In this document: piece after piece, positions 45,176-53,685 of the stretch
Numbering within the stretch: the first letter of the stretch is position 1
Layout of the letters: the number at the start of each line of letters is the position of its first letter
Assembly: GCF_902150045.1 (NCBI RefSeq)
Contig: NZ_CABFVU010000001.1
Location: forward strand, 3,286,001 to 3,350,000
Length of the DNA stretch: 64,000 bases
Direction of reading: 5' to 3'
Source: Chitinophaga polysaccharea
Lineage (GTDB): Bacteria > Bacteroidota > Bacteroidia > Chitinophagales > Chitinophagaceae
Made by a program: the position numbers and the translations under genes
The notes under the pieces: model-generated
What the model was told of the DNA's origin: nothing
The model's database searches: none
What the model saw: only the letters and a program-made list of their open reading frames with translations

Positions 45176-45246
45176 GCCCTGTGGTAGCACTGTTCATCAG
45201 GCTTCCTGTATTTCCCCGCCGGCAACATTAAGCCCTGTGGTAACAC
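45170..45246. repeat. 21-base direct repeat spanning two convergent gene ends
   Basis: CATTAAGCCCTGTGGTAGCAC (45170-45190) recurs as CATTAAGCCCTGTGGTAACAC (45226-45246), 20 of 21 identical, 56 bases apart. The first copy contains the stop codon of the glycosyltransferase gene, the second the stop codon (minus strand) of the GT9 gene. It looks like a local duplication. Confidence 0.6.
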
Positions 45247-46232
45247 CTGCTCTCCGTACGCGCCAGCAATTCATCCGCCTTTATCAGCATCCGGTCAAAG
45301 TCGTTATGCCGCGTCCAGTCGGTGGTACAATGCAGGTGCGTGTTTAACGGGGCCCAGCGATGCGGCTCTCCATCCATACTGATGATTACGCTGGGAGTGG
45401 CTGTGGCGGCGGCAATATGCGATACGCCTGTACAGTTGGATATCAATGCCCTCGATCTTTTTATCAGCATTGCCATGCCACCAAGACTTAATTCCCCTGC
45501 CACATCCAATGCAGGAAAGCGCATATAGCTCTTTACAGCCAGGGTCAGTTCCTTTTCTTCTATACTCCCGGTAAGCACTATTTTCCAGCCCTGGTCTGCA
45601 AGATGGTCGGCCATTGCGGCAAAGCAAGGAGGAGGCCATTGCCGCCAGGCGGCGCGGGAACCGGGATGCACACAGATGTAAGTATAATCGTCACAAGGCA
45701 GTTGTAAACTCCTGAGAGAATCCCTGTCGGCGCTGGTTAGCGGAAATTCAAGATGCCTGCCTGCCGGGGGAATGCCCAGCTGTTCCAGCAGGTACAGGTG
45801 CCGCTCAATTTCATGCAGGTCTTCCGGATACAGAACAAATAGCTCGCTTTCAGGAACAGTGCCTTTGGGTGTAAAGCCAGCGGTATACCTGGCGCCCATC
45901 GATTGTACCAGTGGGTTTACCAGGGTGCCGTTGCCCTGCATCTGCAATATAAGATCATAGTGTTTGCTTTTCACTGAGCTCATAAAGGTATTGAACGCTC
46001 CCGGATCAGGCGGTTGTTCCGGCAGCCCGGGATAACCCGGAAATACCATTACTTCATCTATGTAATGCGAAAAACGCTGCTGGAAAGTATTGGCCCATGG
46101 TAATCCTATAAGCGTAATATGCGCATGTGGAAAAGCCGCTCTCAGTGCACGAAAGGCAGGGACTGCGCATAACAGGTCGCCCAGCTGTAAGGCCCTTAGT
46201 ATTGCAATACGTTGTATATGGCTGAACATCAT
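45228..46232 (-). CDS. Glycosyltransferase family 9 (heptosyltransferase-like)
   Basis: 334-residue GT9 protein, the family of ADP-heptose:LPS heptosyltransferases. N-terminal LGDLLCAVPAFRALRAAFP and C-terminal SNCTGVSHIAAATATPSVI are the family signatures; VHPGSRAAWRQWP contains the phosphate-binding loop. Its start overlaps the stop of the MmgE/PrpD gene by 4 bases, so the two are co-translated. Likely donor is ADP-heptose supplied by HldE encoded 4-5 kb away (inference). Confidence 0.9.
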   Translation of the reverse strand: MMFSHIQRIAILRALQLGDLLCAVPAFRALRAAFPHAHITLIGLPWANTFQQRFSHYIDEVMVFPGYPGLPEQPPDPGAFNTFMSSVKSKHYDLILQMQGNGTLVNPLVQSMGARYTAGFTPKGTVPESELFVLYPEDLHEIERHLYLLEQLGIPPAGRHLEFPLTSADRDSLRSLQLPCDDYTYICVHPGSRAAWRQWPPPCFAAMADHLADQGWKIVLTGSIEEKELTLAVKSYMRFPALDVAGELSLGGMAMLIKRSRALISNCTGVSHIAAATATPSVIISMDGEPHRWAPLNTHLHCTTDWTRHNDFDRMLIKADELLARTESRCYHRA

Positions 46233-47626
46233 GATTTAAAAATTATCTGTAACAGTTGATTAATACTGCTGTGCTCAAGGTCTGCTACCAATTCCATAAT
46301 TTGTGCGCCGGTATTATCCGGTATCCTTCCGTTTGTAAGCCTTTTGAATTTTTCGGCTGCATCTTCCCAGGTAAATGGAGTTGTATAAAATCCTTTATAA
46401 GTATCTTTTTCCGCTTTAAATATTGTACCATTTTTCATATGGATGACTACACTGCTTTTAAGTTTGCCGGGGTAAGCCGCTGTATACGGGTCCAGCATAC
46501 CTGCTACTTTCACAGGTTTATGCAAGGGGAACCTGGTATGTGTTTTTACCAGTTGTAACAGTTCCTGCACATCCGTGCGGGTGATCCGCTCGGGGGTAAG
46601 CTGGGCCGGTGTAACTTCTCCGTCCAGTAATGCGGCTGCAATTACATAAGCCATACTATGGTCTGCCTGCTCTTTGCTGTGCACAAGGGTACGGTTGCCA
46701 TATTCGCCGCCGCCAACAATGTGGAAGGCGGTAAGAAAAGTGGTTACCTCCACCTGCCTGATATCCGTTGCTTTGATATGGTGTTGTTCCCTTAGCTCTA
46801 CGGCCGCTGCAATAGCACTCTGCGTATGTACTTCAGCGTTATAGGTTTTCAGGCAGCAATGCGGAATCAGTTCAAATTTATCCTGGGTCCAGTCGTACTC
46901 CAGCTTCATACCGTAAATGTCGTTGAACCCTTTTTCGGGTATTTCAAACAACTGCACCGGCCCGGTAATATCTTCCTGCGCCAGCATACAAATGGTCATA
47001 CAGCCTTCATTCACCAGCGATGATGCCAGTCCTTTCCACTGCGTGGTATAAGAGGTGCGGGAAGTGACCAGCGGATGATAGCTGCAGCCCGCAATACTTA
47101 ATGCATTCATCAGTTGATCTGCCGGCAGCTTCAGCAGTTTGCCAATCCCGGCGGTGGCAGAAAATGCCAGCAGGGTGGTATGGTCATGCCCTGTGATCAT
47201 CACCGGTAACTGCTCTGTAAGCCGGCATTCTATCTCATACGATAAAGCCATGGCTGCCAGGAAATCGGCCCCGCTGATCTCTTTAGTGTGGGCAGCTGCC
47301 AGCAGGGCGCCAACGTTGTCGCTGGGATGGCAGGTAGATTCCTTAGCCAGGAAATTATCCATAAAATCAGGATACCTGATTAATGTGGTGTAATACTGTG
47401 CTGCAAAATTTGGAGCGAGCTTCAACGGGAAACCGGGGCCCTGTACGCCAGACAACCTGCCGAGCCCCTGCGCCACTTTTTGTGGAACAGATTCCCGTAT
47501 AGAAAAAATCATGGATGCCAGGCTGTCCAGTAAATGGATTTTAAGTTGTTGGATAATGGCGGGCGGTAACGAAGAAAACTCAATACTGTCGGCATATTCC
47601 GCCATCATCTGGATCTGTGTGCTCAT
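46229..47626 (-). CDS. MmgE/PrpD family protein
   Basis: 465 residues from ATG 47626; an in-frame ATG at 47659 adds 11 unlikely residues. The family includes 2-methylcitrate dehydratase and itaconate/iminodisuccinate-related enzymes. N-terminal helical domain (LKIHLLDSLASMIFS), family motif HPSDNVGALLAAAH, and C-terminal lid VHSKEQADHSMAYVIAAAL. It is co-translated with a GT9 glycosyltransferase rather than prpB/prpC, so a propionate role is doubtful; its role in a glycan island is unclear. Catalytic residues were not checked. Confidence 0.85.
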   Translation of the reverse strand: MSTQIQMMAEYADSIEFSSLPPAIIQQLKIHLLDSLASMIFSIRESVPQKVAQGLGRLSGVQGPGFPLKLAPNFAAQYYTTLIRYPDFMDNFLAKESTCHPSDNVGALLAAAHTKEISGADFLAAMALSYEIECRLTEQLPVMITGHDHTTLLAFSATAGIGKLLKLPADQLMNALSIAGCSYHPLVTSRTSYTTQWKGLASSLVNEGCMTICMLAQEDITGPVQLFEIPEKGFNDIYGMKLEYDWTQDKFELIPHCCLKTYNAEVHTQSAIAAAVELREQHHIKATDIRQVEVTTFLTAFHIVGGGEYGNRTLVHSKEQADHSMAYVIAAALLDGEVTPAQLTPERITRTDVQELLQLVKTHTRFPLHKPVKVAGMLDPYTAAYPGKLKSSVVIHMKNGTIFKAEKDTYKGFYTTPFTWEDAAEKFKRLTNGRIPDNTGAQIMELVADLEHSSINQLLQIIFKS

Positions 47627-47709
47627 GTTTTTTTTATGAACGGAAACGACCAGAAACATGCCAGTTGTACTGGTGTAATAGTTGTGGTGGGTTGATAAAA
47701 CCTTTTATT

Positions 47710-47967
47710 ATGATACAACACTTAAATGCAACGGTGAATGGCCAGGCATACACGCTGGACATTCAGCCGGATACCTATAACGGTCATTCTGTGTATTACC
47801 TGCTGAACAATAACATAGGAGAAATGTTCCATCATGCCGTACCTGATAACCTCATGCTGATGGAAAACGGGGATGGTTTTACCTGCTCGCCCCGCCTCAC
47901 TGAAATGGAAGGCGGGTATATTGTACAACAGATCTGGGAAGCGATACAGCAGCATAAAAAGGCATAA
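47710..47967 (+). CDS. Small conserved-looking hypothetical protein
   Basis: 85 residues from ATG 47710 (MIQHLNATVNGQAYTLDIQP). Beta-rich, with TLDIQPDTYNGHSVYYLLNN and ending in a helix IVQQIWEAIQQHKKA. No signal peptide, no known motif. The upstream ATG at 47617 lies in the region shared with the divergent gene start and adds a Cys-rich unlikely extension. It has its own intrinsic terminator. Confidence 0.65.
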   Translation: MIQHLNATVNGQAYTLDIQPDTYNGHSVYYLLNNNIGEMFHHAVPDNLMLMENGDGFTCSPRLTEMEGGYIVQQIWEAIQQHKKA

Positions 47968-47989
47968 CCATTAAGTTGCCTTATATCGG

Positions 47990-48021
47990 AAATGGATACA
48001 TGAACTGTATCCATTTTTTTT
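47990..48021 (+). terminator. Intrinsic terminator
   Basis: AAATGGATACA and TGTATCCATTT (perfect 11-base stem, TGAAC loop) followed by a run of T to 48021. Confidence 0.92.
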
Positions 48022-48105
48022 GCGCATGCCGTGCCGGCGTATTGTAGAGATTAATACTTGTTGTGTGAATTTTATTCTATCCCATCAGCGCCCCAATGCC
48101 CGATC

Positions 48106-48137
48106 TTGCTATATATAGCGCTGGCGCTATATGTTTG
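48106..48137 (+). promoter_or_regulatory. Promoter with embedded dyad upstream of the glycan operon
   Basis: TTG at 48106-48108, 21-base spacer, TATGTTTG (full -7 match) at 48130-48137. Between and over the -7 lies a perfect dyad ATATAGCGC-TG-GCGCTATAT (48113-48132), a good operator candidate. Expected transcript start near 48144 leaves a leader of about 150 bases before the GT gene at 48293. The rest of the 47968-48292 spacer shows no gene; it has an 8-base inverted repeat (AAGCGTTT near 48159, AAACGCTT near 48203). Confidence 0.55.
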
Positions 48138-48292
48138 ATGGAAGCGCTTTACCATACAAGCGTTTAAATCAGGCTCATGAAATATTATGGCTGTGCCGCT
48201 GAAAACGCTTTGCGGTATTGATTTGTGGCTTGGTGTTATTGTTGTTTTTTAAAAGGTAACGTCCATTAGTTTCCTGGATAAAAATTGATTGT

Positions 48293-49561
48293 ATGAAAAG
48301 GATAGCATTTATCAGCGAGCATGCTTCCCCACTGGCAATATTAGGCGGCGTGGATGCCGGCGGCCAAAATGTGTATGTGGCGGAACTGGCAAGACAACTT
48401 ACCCAAAAAGGATATGCTGTAGATATTTTCACCCGCAGGGAGAACCGCGACTATCCCCGCTGTTTGCAGTGGAGGCAGGGGATCAGGATTATTCATGTAG
48501 ATGCGGGACCGCCGGAGGTTATAGAAAAGGAGAAGCTGTTACCATATATGGCTGCTTTCCGGGAAGACATGCTGAAGTTTATCAAAGAAGAAAGGATGGA
48601 CTACCTGCTTATTCATGCTAACTTTTTCATGTCGGCCCTTGTGGCAATGGAACTAAAATGTTTGCTGCATATTCCTTATGTCATCACCTTTCATGCGCTT
48701 GGGCATATCCGGCAGCTATACCAGGGAGAAAATGACCGTTTCCCGCCTGAAAGGCTTGTTATTGAAGAACAGGCAATGATGATGGCAGATGGCATCGTGG
48801 CCGAATGCCCGCAGGACCGGGAAGATCTGCTGAAGTATTACGATGCCCCGGCAGATAGGATTGCTGTTATTCCCTGTGGCGTAGATCTCGATGAGCTGTT
48901 TCCCATAGATAAACAACTGGCCCGCATCATGCTGCGGTTGCCTAAAGAAGAAAAAATATTGTTACAACTTGGCCGTATTGTTCCCCGTAAAGGAATCGAT
49001 AATGTAATACAGGCGTTATCAAAACTAAGCTGCCGCCGGCACCAGAACGTACGGTTGATTGTAGTAGGCGGGGATGCTAATCCAACCCAGCATAATCATG
49101 AAGCCCAGCGGCTGAAAATGCTGGCCAAAGAGCTGGGCGTAACTGCGGGGATACAGTTTGCCGGGCATAAGAACCGCGATGAACTGAAGTATTATTATTC
49201 TGCCGCCGATCTCTTTATCACAACACCCTGGTATGAGCCATTCGGTATTACGCCGCTGGAATCCATGGCCTGTGGAACGCCCGTGATAGGCGCGAATGTA
49301 GGAGGTATAAAATACAGTGTAGCCGACGGCGTTACAGGCAAACTGGTTCCGCCAAGGGATCCTGATGCACTGGCAACAGCTATCAGCGAGCTATTGCATG
49401 CGCCGGGCATGTTAAATGAAATGGGAGAGCAGGCGGTAAGAAGGGTACGCAAATTATTTACCTGGCAGCAGGTGGCTTCCAGGATGCACAAACTTTATAG
49501 TGAAGTACTAGCGCGAAGTGCAGGAAGAAGCGAAGCGGCTGCCATAAAAAGGGCCGTATGA
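48293..49561 (+). CDS. GT4-family glycosyltransferase (sucrose-synthase-like)
   Basis: 422-residue GT-B enzyme. N-terminal GGVDAGGQNVYVAELARQL is the signature of the sucrose synthase/MshA-like GT4 group; the C-terminal half has LQLGRIVPRKGID, then the E-x7-E motif in EPFGITPLESMACGTPV and NVGGIKYSVADG. The donor is a nucleotide sugar. Its stop overlaps the start of the HAD phosphatase by 4 bases and the run continues through hldE and a GT9 gene, so these four genes form one operon led by the promoter at 48106. Confidence 0.92.
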   Translation: MKRIAFISEHASPLAILGGVDAGGQNVYVAELARQLTQKGYAVDIFTRRENRDYPRCLQWRQGIRIIHVDAGPPEVIEKEKLLPYMAAFREDMLKFIKEERMDYLLIHANFFMSALVAMELKCLLHIPYVITFHALGHIRQLYQGENDRFPPERLVIEEQAMMMADGIVAECPQDREDLLKYYDAPADRIAVIPCGVDLDELFPIDKQLARIMLRLPKEEKILLQLGRIVPRKGIDNVIQALSKLSCRRHQNVRLIVVGGDANPTQHNHEAQRLKMLAKELGVTAGIQFAGHKNRDELKYYYSAADLFITTPWYEPFGITPLESMACGTPVIGANVGGIKYSVADGVTGKLVPPRDPDALATAISELLHAPGMLNEMGEQAVRRVRKLFTWQQVASRMHKLYSEVLARSAGRSEAAAIKRAV

Positions 49562-50142
49562 AACGAGCAGTATTTATTGACAAAGACGGTACACTGATCA
49601 GGGATGAGCCGTATAATGTAGATCCTGAAAAAATTGTATTGGAGCCTTTTGCGGGAGAATCACTCCAGCGTTTACGGCAGGCAGGTTATGCGCTGATACT
49701 GGTTACCAACCAGGCAGGCGTGGCCAAAGGTTATTTCCGTGAAATTATGCTGGTAGGTGTGTTTAACCAAATCAACAGCCTGCTCCGTGATGAGGGCACA
49801 TGGCTTGATGGCTTTTACTATTGCCCGCACCATCCGGAGGCCACCCTGAAACAGTACCGTCAGATCTGCCAGTGCAGGAAGCCTTCTGCAGGTATGATAT
49901 TACAGGCAGCAAGAGAGCACCAGGTGCACCTGCCATCGTCCTGGATGATCGGGGACATTCTTGATGATATAGAAGCCGGTAACCGTGCGGGATGTAAAAC
50001 CTTGCTGCTGGACAACGGTCATGAAACGGTTTGGAACCTGGAAGCAAACCGGGCTCCATTGCACAAGGCAGATTCATGGCCGGCTGCAGCGGATATTATT
50101 ATAGAACATTCAAAGAACCCTGTATATGGATTTACTTATTAA
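49558..50142 (+). CDS. HAD-IIIA phosphatase, GmhB-like (heptose bisphosphatase)
   Basis: 194 residues. Family of D-glycero-D-manno-heptose 1,7-bisphosphate 7-phosphatase. Nucleophile Asp8 and acid/base Asp10 in FIDKDGTLIR, Thr/Asn in LVTNQAGVAKG, Lys in CRKPSAGM, Asp in GDILDDIEAG. The zinc loop of GmhB is present: CPHH-type Cys-x-His followed by Cys-x-Cys in ICQCRKP. Neighbouring hldE makes the substrate, which strongly supports this activity. It overlaps hldE by 17 bases if hldE starts at 50126. Confidence 0.9.
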   Translation: MKRAVFIDKDGTLIRDEPYNVDPEKIVLEPFAGESLQRLRQAGYALILVTNQAGVAKGYFREIMLVGVFNQINSLLRDEGTWLDGFYYCPHHPEATLKQYRQICQCRKPSAGMILQAAREHQVHLPSSWMIGDILDDIEAGNRAGCKTLLLDNGHETVWNLEANRAPLHKADSWPAAADIIIEHSKNPVYGFTY

Positions 50143-51604
50143 ACAGATGTGTACCCCGGAGAAAAAATTATCTGTACTGGTAATTGGTGATTTGTTGCTC
50201 GACATATACATGAAAGGAGAGAGCCATCGCCTTTGTCCTGAGGCCACAGCGCCGGTAATAGAGGTGAGAAGCAGGGAGTATGCTGCCGGAGGCGCAGGCA
50301 ATACAGCCATCAACCTGGCCGGCCTTGGAATGAAAGTGACCTGTCTCGGCATTACGGGGAATGATCCGGCAGCCAGGCAGCTGAAACAACTGTTCAACCG
50401 TCATCATATTACCACTTGTTTCCTTTCCCCGCAAAACCGCCGCACCATCTGTAAAACCCGGCTGATGTCCGGCGCCCAGCTTATTGCACGTTATGACACC
50501 GGCACAGAAACTGCTATCAGCTCTGACACGGAAGACGGGGTGATACAACAACTGGAACGGATATACGGAAATTTCGATGCCGTAGTGCTGGCTGATTACC
50601 AGAAAGGGCTACTAACATCCCGGGTTATCAATGCCCTGGAACGCCTGCAATCCCGTTACCGGCCTTTTCTTGCCGTGGATGCAAAAGATCTGACCGCTTA
50701 CCGCGAACTGCAACCGGCACTGGTGAAACCCAACAGTGAGGAGATTGCCCGTTTACTGCAACTGAACCTCAACAGCAGCAACAGGCTGGAGATCCTGCAA
50801 CAGGCAGGCGGGAAAATATTCAAAGCTACCGGCGCCCGCATCACCGCGGTAACACTTGATGAAGCGGGGGCGTTGATTTTTGAGGAAGACAGGCTGCTGT
50901 TGCACACACCCGCAAAGAAAGTATTATATCCACAGGTATCCGGCGCCGGGGATAGTTATATCAGCGCTTTCACTGCAGCCTGCCTGCATGGCGCAGGCCC
51001 GGCGGAAGCTGCTGCTGTAGCAGGTATGGCAGCCGGTATAGCCATCAGTAAAAGCAGTACGGCCTGCTGTACTTCCGGCGACCTGCTGGCGGCAGTTGCG
51101 CTTGACAGCAAGGTACTAACGGATACGGTTACACTGGAAGCACTGGGCAACCTGTACCGTAGTAATGGTAGGAAGGTAGTGTTCACCAACGGCTGTTTCG
51201 ATATTCTTCACAGTGGCCATGTGAATTACCTCTGCCGTGCACGGGAGCTGGGCGATGTGCTGATAGTGGGGATTAATACAGACGACAGTATACGCCGCCT
51301 GAAAGGAAGCGACCGGCCCGTAAATACGCTTGCTGAACGTATGCAGGTGCTGTCAGGGCTTGGCGCAGTAACGCACATCATCCCGTTTGGCGACGTTGCC
51401 GATGATACGCCGGCGCCGCTGATCACTGCGCTGCGGCCACAGGTGTTTGTAAAAGGAGGGGACTATTCCCTGGAAGACCTGCCGGAGGCGCGCCTGGTGG
51501 AGGAACTGCAGGGAGAGGTGGTTTTGCTGCCATTGGTAAAAGGAAGATCCACCACTGCAATTATCCGAAAAATATCTGCCTGGCAATTATCACATCCTGC
51601 TTAA
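50126..51604 (+). CDS. hldE: Bifunctional heptose-7-phosphate kinase / heptose-1-phosphate adenylyltransferase
   Basis: 492 residues, normal for HldE (RfaE). The N-terminal PfkB-type kinase (1-325) phosphorylates D-glycero-D-manno-heptose 7-phosphate at C1; its catalytic base is Asp276 in SGAGDSYISAF. The C-terminal nucleotidyltransferase (about 345-492) makes ADP-heptose; its HxGH motif is His362-Ser-Gly-His365 in FTNGCFDILHSGHV. With the preceding GmhB-like phosphatase the pathway from heptose 7-phosphate to ADP-heptose is covered except for the epimerase HldD and the isomerase GmhA, which are not in the window. The start could also be the ATG at 50147, after the phosphatase stop. Confidence 0.95.
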   Translation: MDLLIKQMCTPEKKLSVLVIGDLLLDIYMKGESHRLCPEATAPVIEVRSREYAAGGAGNTAINLAGLGMKVTCLGITGNDPAARQLKQLFNRHHITTCFLSPQNRRTICKTRLMSGAQLIARYDTGTETAISSDTEDGVIQQLERIYGNFDAVVLADYQKGLLTSRVINALERLQSRYRPFLAVDAKDLTAYRELQPALVKPNSEEIARLLQLNLNSSNRLEILQQAGGKIFKATGARITAVTLDEAGALIFEEDRLLLHTPAKKVLYPQVSGAGDSYISAFTAACLHGAGPAEAAAVAGMAAGIAISKSSTACCTSGDLLAAVALDSKVLTDTVTLEALGNLYRSNGRKVVFTNGCFDILHSGHVNYLCRARELGDVLIVGINTDDSIRRLKGSDRPVNTLAERMQVLSGLGAVTHIIPFGDVADDTPAPLITALRPQVFVKGGDYSLEDLPEARLVEELQGEVVLLPLVKGRSTTAIIRKISAWQLSHPA

Positions 51605-51612
51605 TACATATT

Positions 51613-52722
51613 ATGAATGTACATTGGAAAGATTGTAAGAAAATATTGTGCATCCGCCTGGATAATATGGGCGATCTGCTTATGAGCACACCCGCTTTCA
51701 GGGCCTTAAAGCAGTCCTTTCACTGCCACCTGGCCCTGCTTACTTCCGCTGCCGCTGCACCGGTAACGGCAGATATCCCGGAAATTGACCAGGTCATTAT
51801 TTTCAATGCACCCTGGGTAAAACACGATCATGTGGCTACGCCTGAAACCTACCGGGAACTGGTAGAAACCCTGAGGAAAGAACGCTTTGATGCGGCTATT
51901 ATTTTTACCGTATACAGCCAGAATCCTTTACCCGCCGCTATGCTGGCTTTTGAAGCCGGAATACCGTTGCGGCTTGCCTATTGCCGCGAGAACCCCTACC
52001 AGCTCCTGAGCCACTGGATCCCTGATGAGGAGCCGCTCCACATTATTCATCACCAGGTTGAGCGCGATCTTAACCTTGCTGCTTATGCCGGCGCAGAAGT
52101 GATCAGCACAAAGTTATCGCTGCAAACACATGAAACCCATTGGCCGGGCATCATAAAGAAAATGAGGCTGTATGGGGCTGATCATCTTAAACCCTGGATC
52201 GTAATGCACCCCATGGTACAGGACGCGAAGCGGCAGTACAACTTTCATAAATGGGTGGAAATAGGCCGGCAGGTCATTGCCCGGCACCAATGCCAGTTAC
52301 TGATCACCGGTAACACGGGAGAAGAGGCAGATGCGGAAACCCTGAAGGAAGCTATCGGTGAAGGGGCGGTTAACCTGGCGGGAACACTGTCTGTTGCTGA
52401 ATTTGCCCTGTTGATCAGGAAAAGCCCGCTGGTAATTTCTGTTAACACAGGCACCATTCATATTGCGGCGGCTACCGGTACACCGGTAGTAGTGCTGTAT
52501 GCGCTTACAAATTTACAGCATACGCCCTGGCGGGTGAGAAATGAAGTATTATATTTTGATGTGCCCCCTGCACTACAGAGCAGGAATGTACTGTTGCAGT
52601 ATTCCTACCACCGGATCCCCAAGCACCGGCTGAAGAAGGCCACCGTGGAAAATGTGTTGAAGGCGGTGGACAAACTGCTGCAGCCAGCCGGATCATCTAC
52701 AGAAAAAAAACCCGGTATTTAA
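51613..52722 (+). CDS. Glycosyltransferase family 9 (heptosyltransferase-like)
   Basis: 369-residue GT9 enzyme: CIRLDNMGDLLMSTPAFRAL at the N-terminus and SVNTGTIHIAAATGTPVVVL in the donor-binding half. It follows hldE by 8 bases and probably uses the ADP-heptose made there. Its 3' end overlaps a convergent GT2 gene by 26 bases. A second GT9 gene lies at 45228. Confidence 0.92.
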   Translation: MNVHWKDCKKILCIRLDNMGDLLMSTPAFRALKQSFHCHLALLTSAAAAPVTADIPEIDQVIIFNAPWVKHDHVATPETYRELVETLRKERFDAAIIFTVYSQNPLPAAMLAFEAGIPLRLAYCRENPYQLLSHWIPDEEPLHIIHHQVERDLNLAAYAGAEVISTKLSLQTHETHWPGIIKKMRLYGADHLKPWIVMHPMVQDAKRQYNFHKWVEIGRQVIARHQCQLLITGNTGEEADAETLKEAIGEGAVNLAGTLSVAEFALLIRKSPLVISVNTGTIHIAAATGTPVVVLYALTNLQHTPWRVRNEVLYFDVPPALQSRNVLLQYSYHRIPKHRLKKATVENVLKAVDKLLQPAGSSTEKKPGI

Positions 52723-53683
52723 TGCTCCCGTAAAAATGCCAGTAGATAGACAATAGCGGGATAAAAGCAGAGGTATACAGCATCTCCAGCATATGCGGCA
52801 GCTGCCGGCTGCTGTGCATTAAGCGCTGGGCGGTAAAATACAACCAGCCCAGTATCCAGCATCCCAGCAGCAATGCGGCTGCCGGCAAATTGCCCGCTAA
52901 CAGGCAAATAATGAAAGCGGCCAGGCTGCCGGTCATCAGGTAGTATTTCAGCGGAGGTGATTGCCGGATTCGGGTTTTATACAGGTCGGGATATTTCCGG
53001 AAAAGCAACGCATTAAAAATGCCTTTGCGCTGGTCGGCTAAACTGCTTCCCCAGCTGCTTTTGCGCACAGGATGAATTACCCTGGCCACCGGCAGGTACC
53101 TGATAGGAATACCATGTTTAAGCAAATTGAATTCCAGGTCGCTGTCTTCCCGCCAGGCCATGGTAAACTGTTCATCAAATCCGCCGGTAAGTTCCAGTGC
53201 GGCTTTTGTGCATGCGCAGTTCGCCGTGATAAATTCAGCTTTGGCCAGGTGGGAGGTATTGTATGCGTGATCAGTGATTGCCGGTTGCTCAGGCAACGGC
53301 ACTATTACTTTACCGGTATAGGCTACCAGGTCGTCGTCCTTCCGGTGATGCTGCCAGATGCGGTTCAGCCATTCAGGGTCTGGCCGGCAATCGTCGTCAG
53401 TAAAGGCAATGATTTTTGCGGCGGCGTTTTTCCATCCTTTGTTCCTGGCGGCTGCCGGTCCGCTTTTACGCTGCAGGCTCAGGTACTTCAGCTGCAGCAG
53501 CCCCGTAGCTTTCCATGAGTTAACTACTTTTTTAGTGGCAGCATCAGGGCCATCGCTTACCACAAGTACTTCAAATGCCTCACTGTCGAAGTGTTGCAGC
53601 GCCAGTGCATGAATACATTCCATCAGCAGCTGTGGCCTGCAATACGTAGGGATCACTACGGAGATCTTTATATCTTTTGTCAT
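52697..53683 (-). CDS. GT2-family glycosyltransferase with C-terminal membrane segments
   Basis: 328 residues. GT-A fold: VVIPTYCRPQLLMECIHAL at the start, then the metal-binding DDDCRPD (DXD-like) in FTDDDCRPDPEWL and the acceptor-site EDSDLEFNLL. Two to three hydrophobic helices near residues 245-320 anchor it in the membrane. It starts 2 bases after the carbamoyltransferase stop, so both belong to one minus-strand unit that converges on the heptose operon. Confidence 0.92.
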   Translation of the reverse strand: MTKDIKISVVIPTYCRPQLLMECIHALALQHFDSEAFEVLVVSDGPDAATKKVVNSWKATGLLQLKYLSLQRKSGPAAARNKGWKNAAAKIIAFTDDDCRPDPEWLNRIWQHHRKDDDLVAYTGKVIVPLPEQPAITDHAYNTSHLAKAEFITANCACTKAALELTGGFDEQFTMAWREDSDLEFNLLKHGIPIRYLPVARVIHPVRKSSWGSSLADQRKGIFNALLFRKYPDLYKTRIRQSPPLKYYLMTGSLAAFIICLLAGNLPAAALLLGCWILGWLYFTAQRLMHSSRQLPHMLEMLYTSAFIPLLSIYWHFYGSIKYRVFFL

Positions 53684-53685
53684 CG

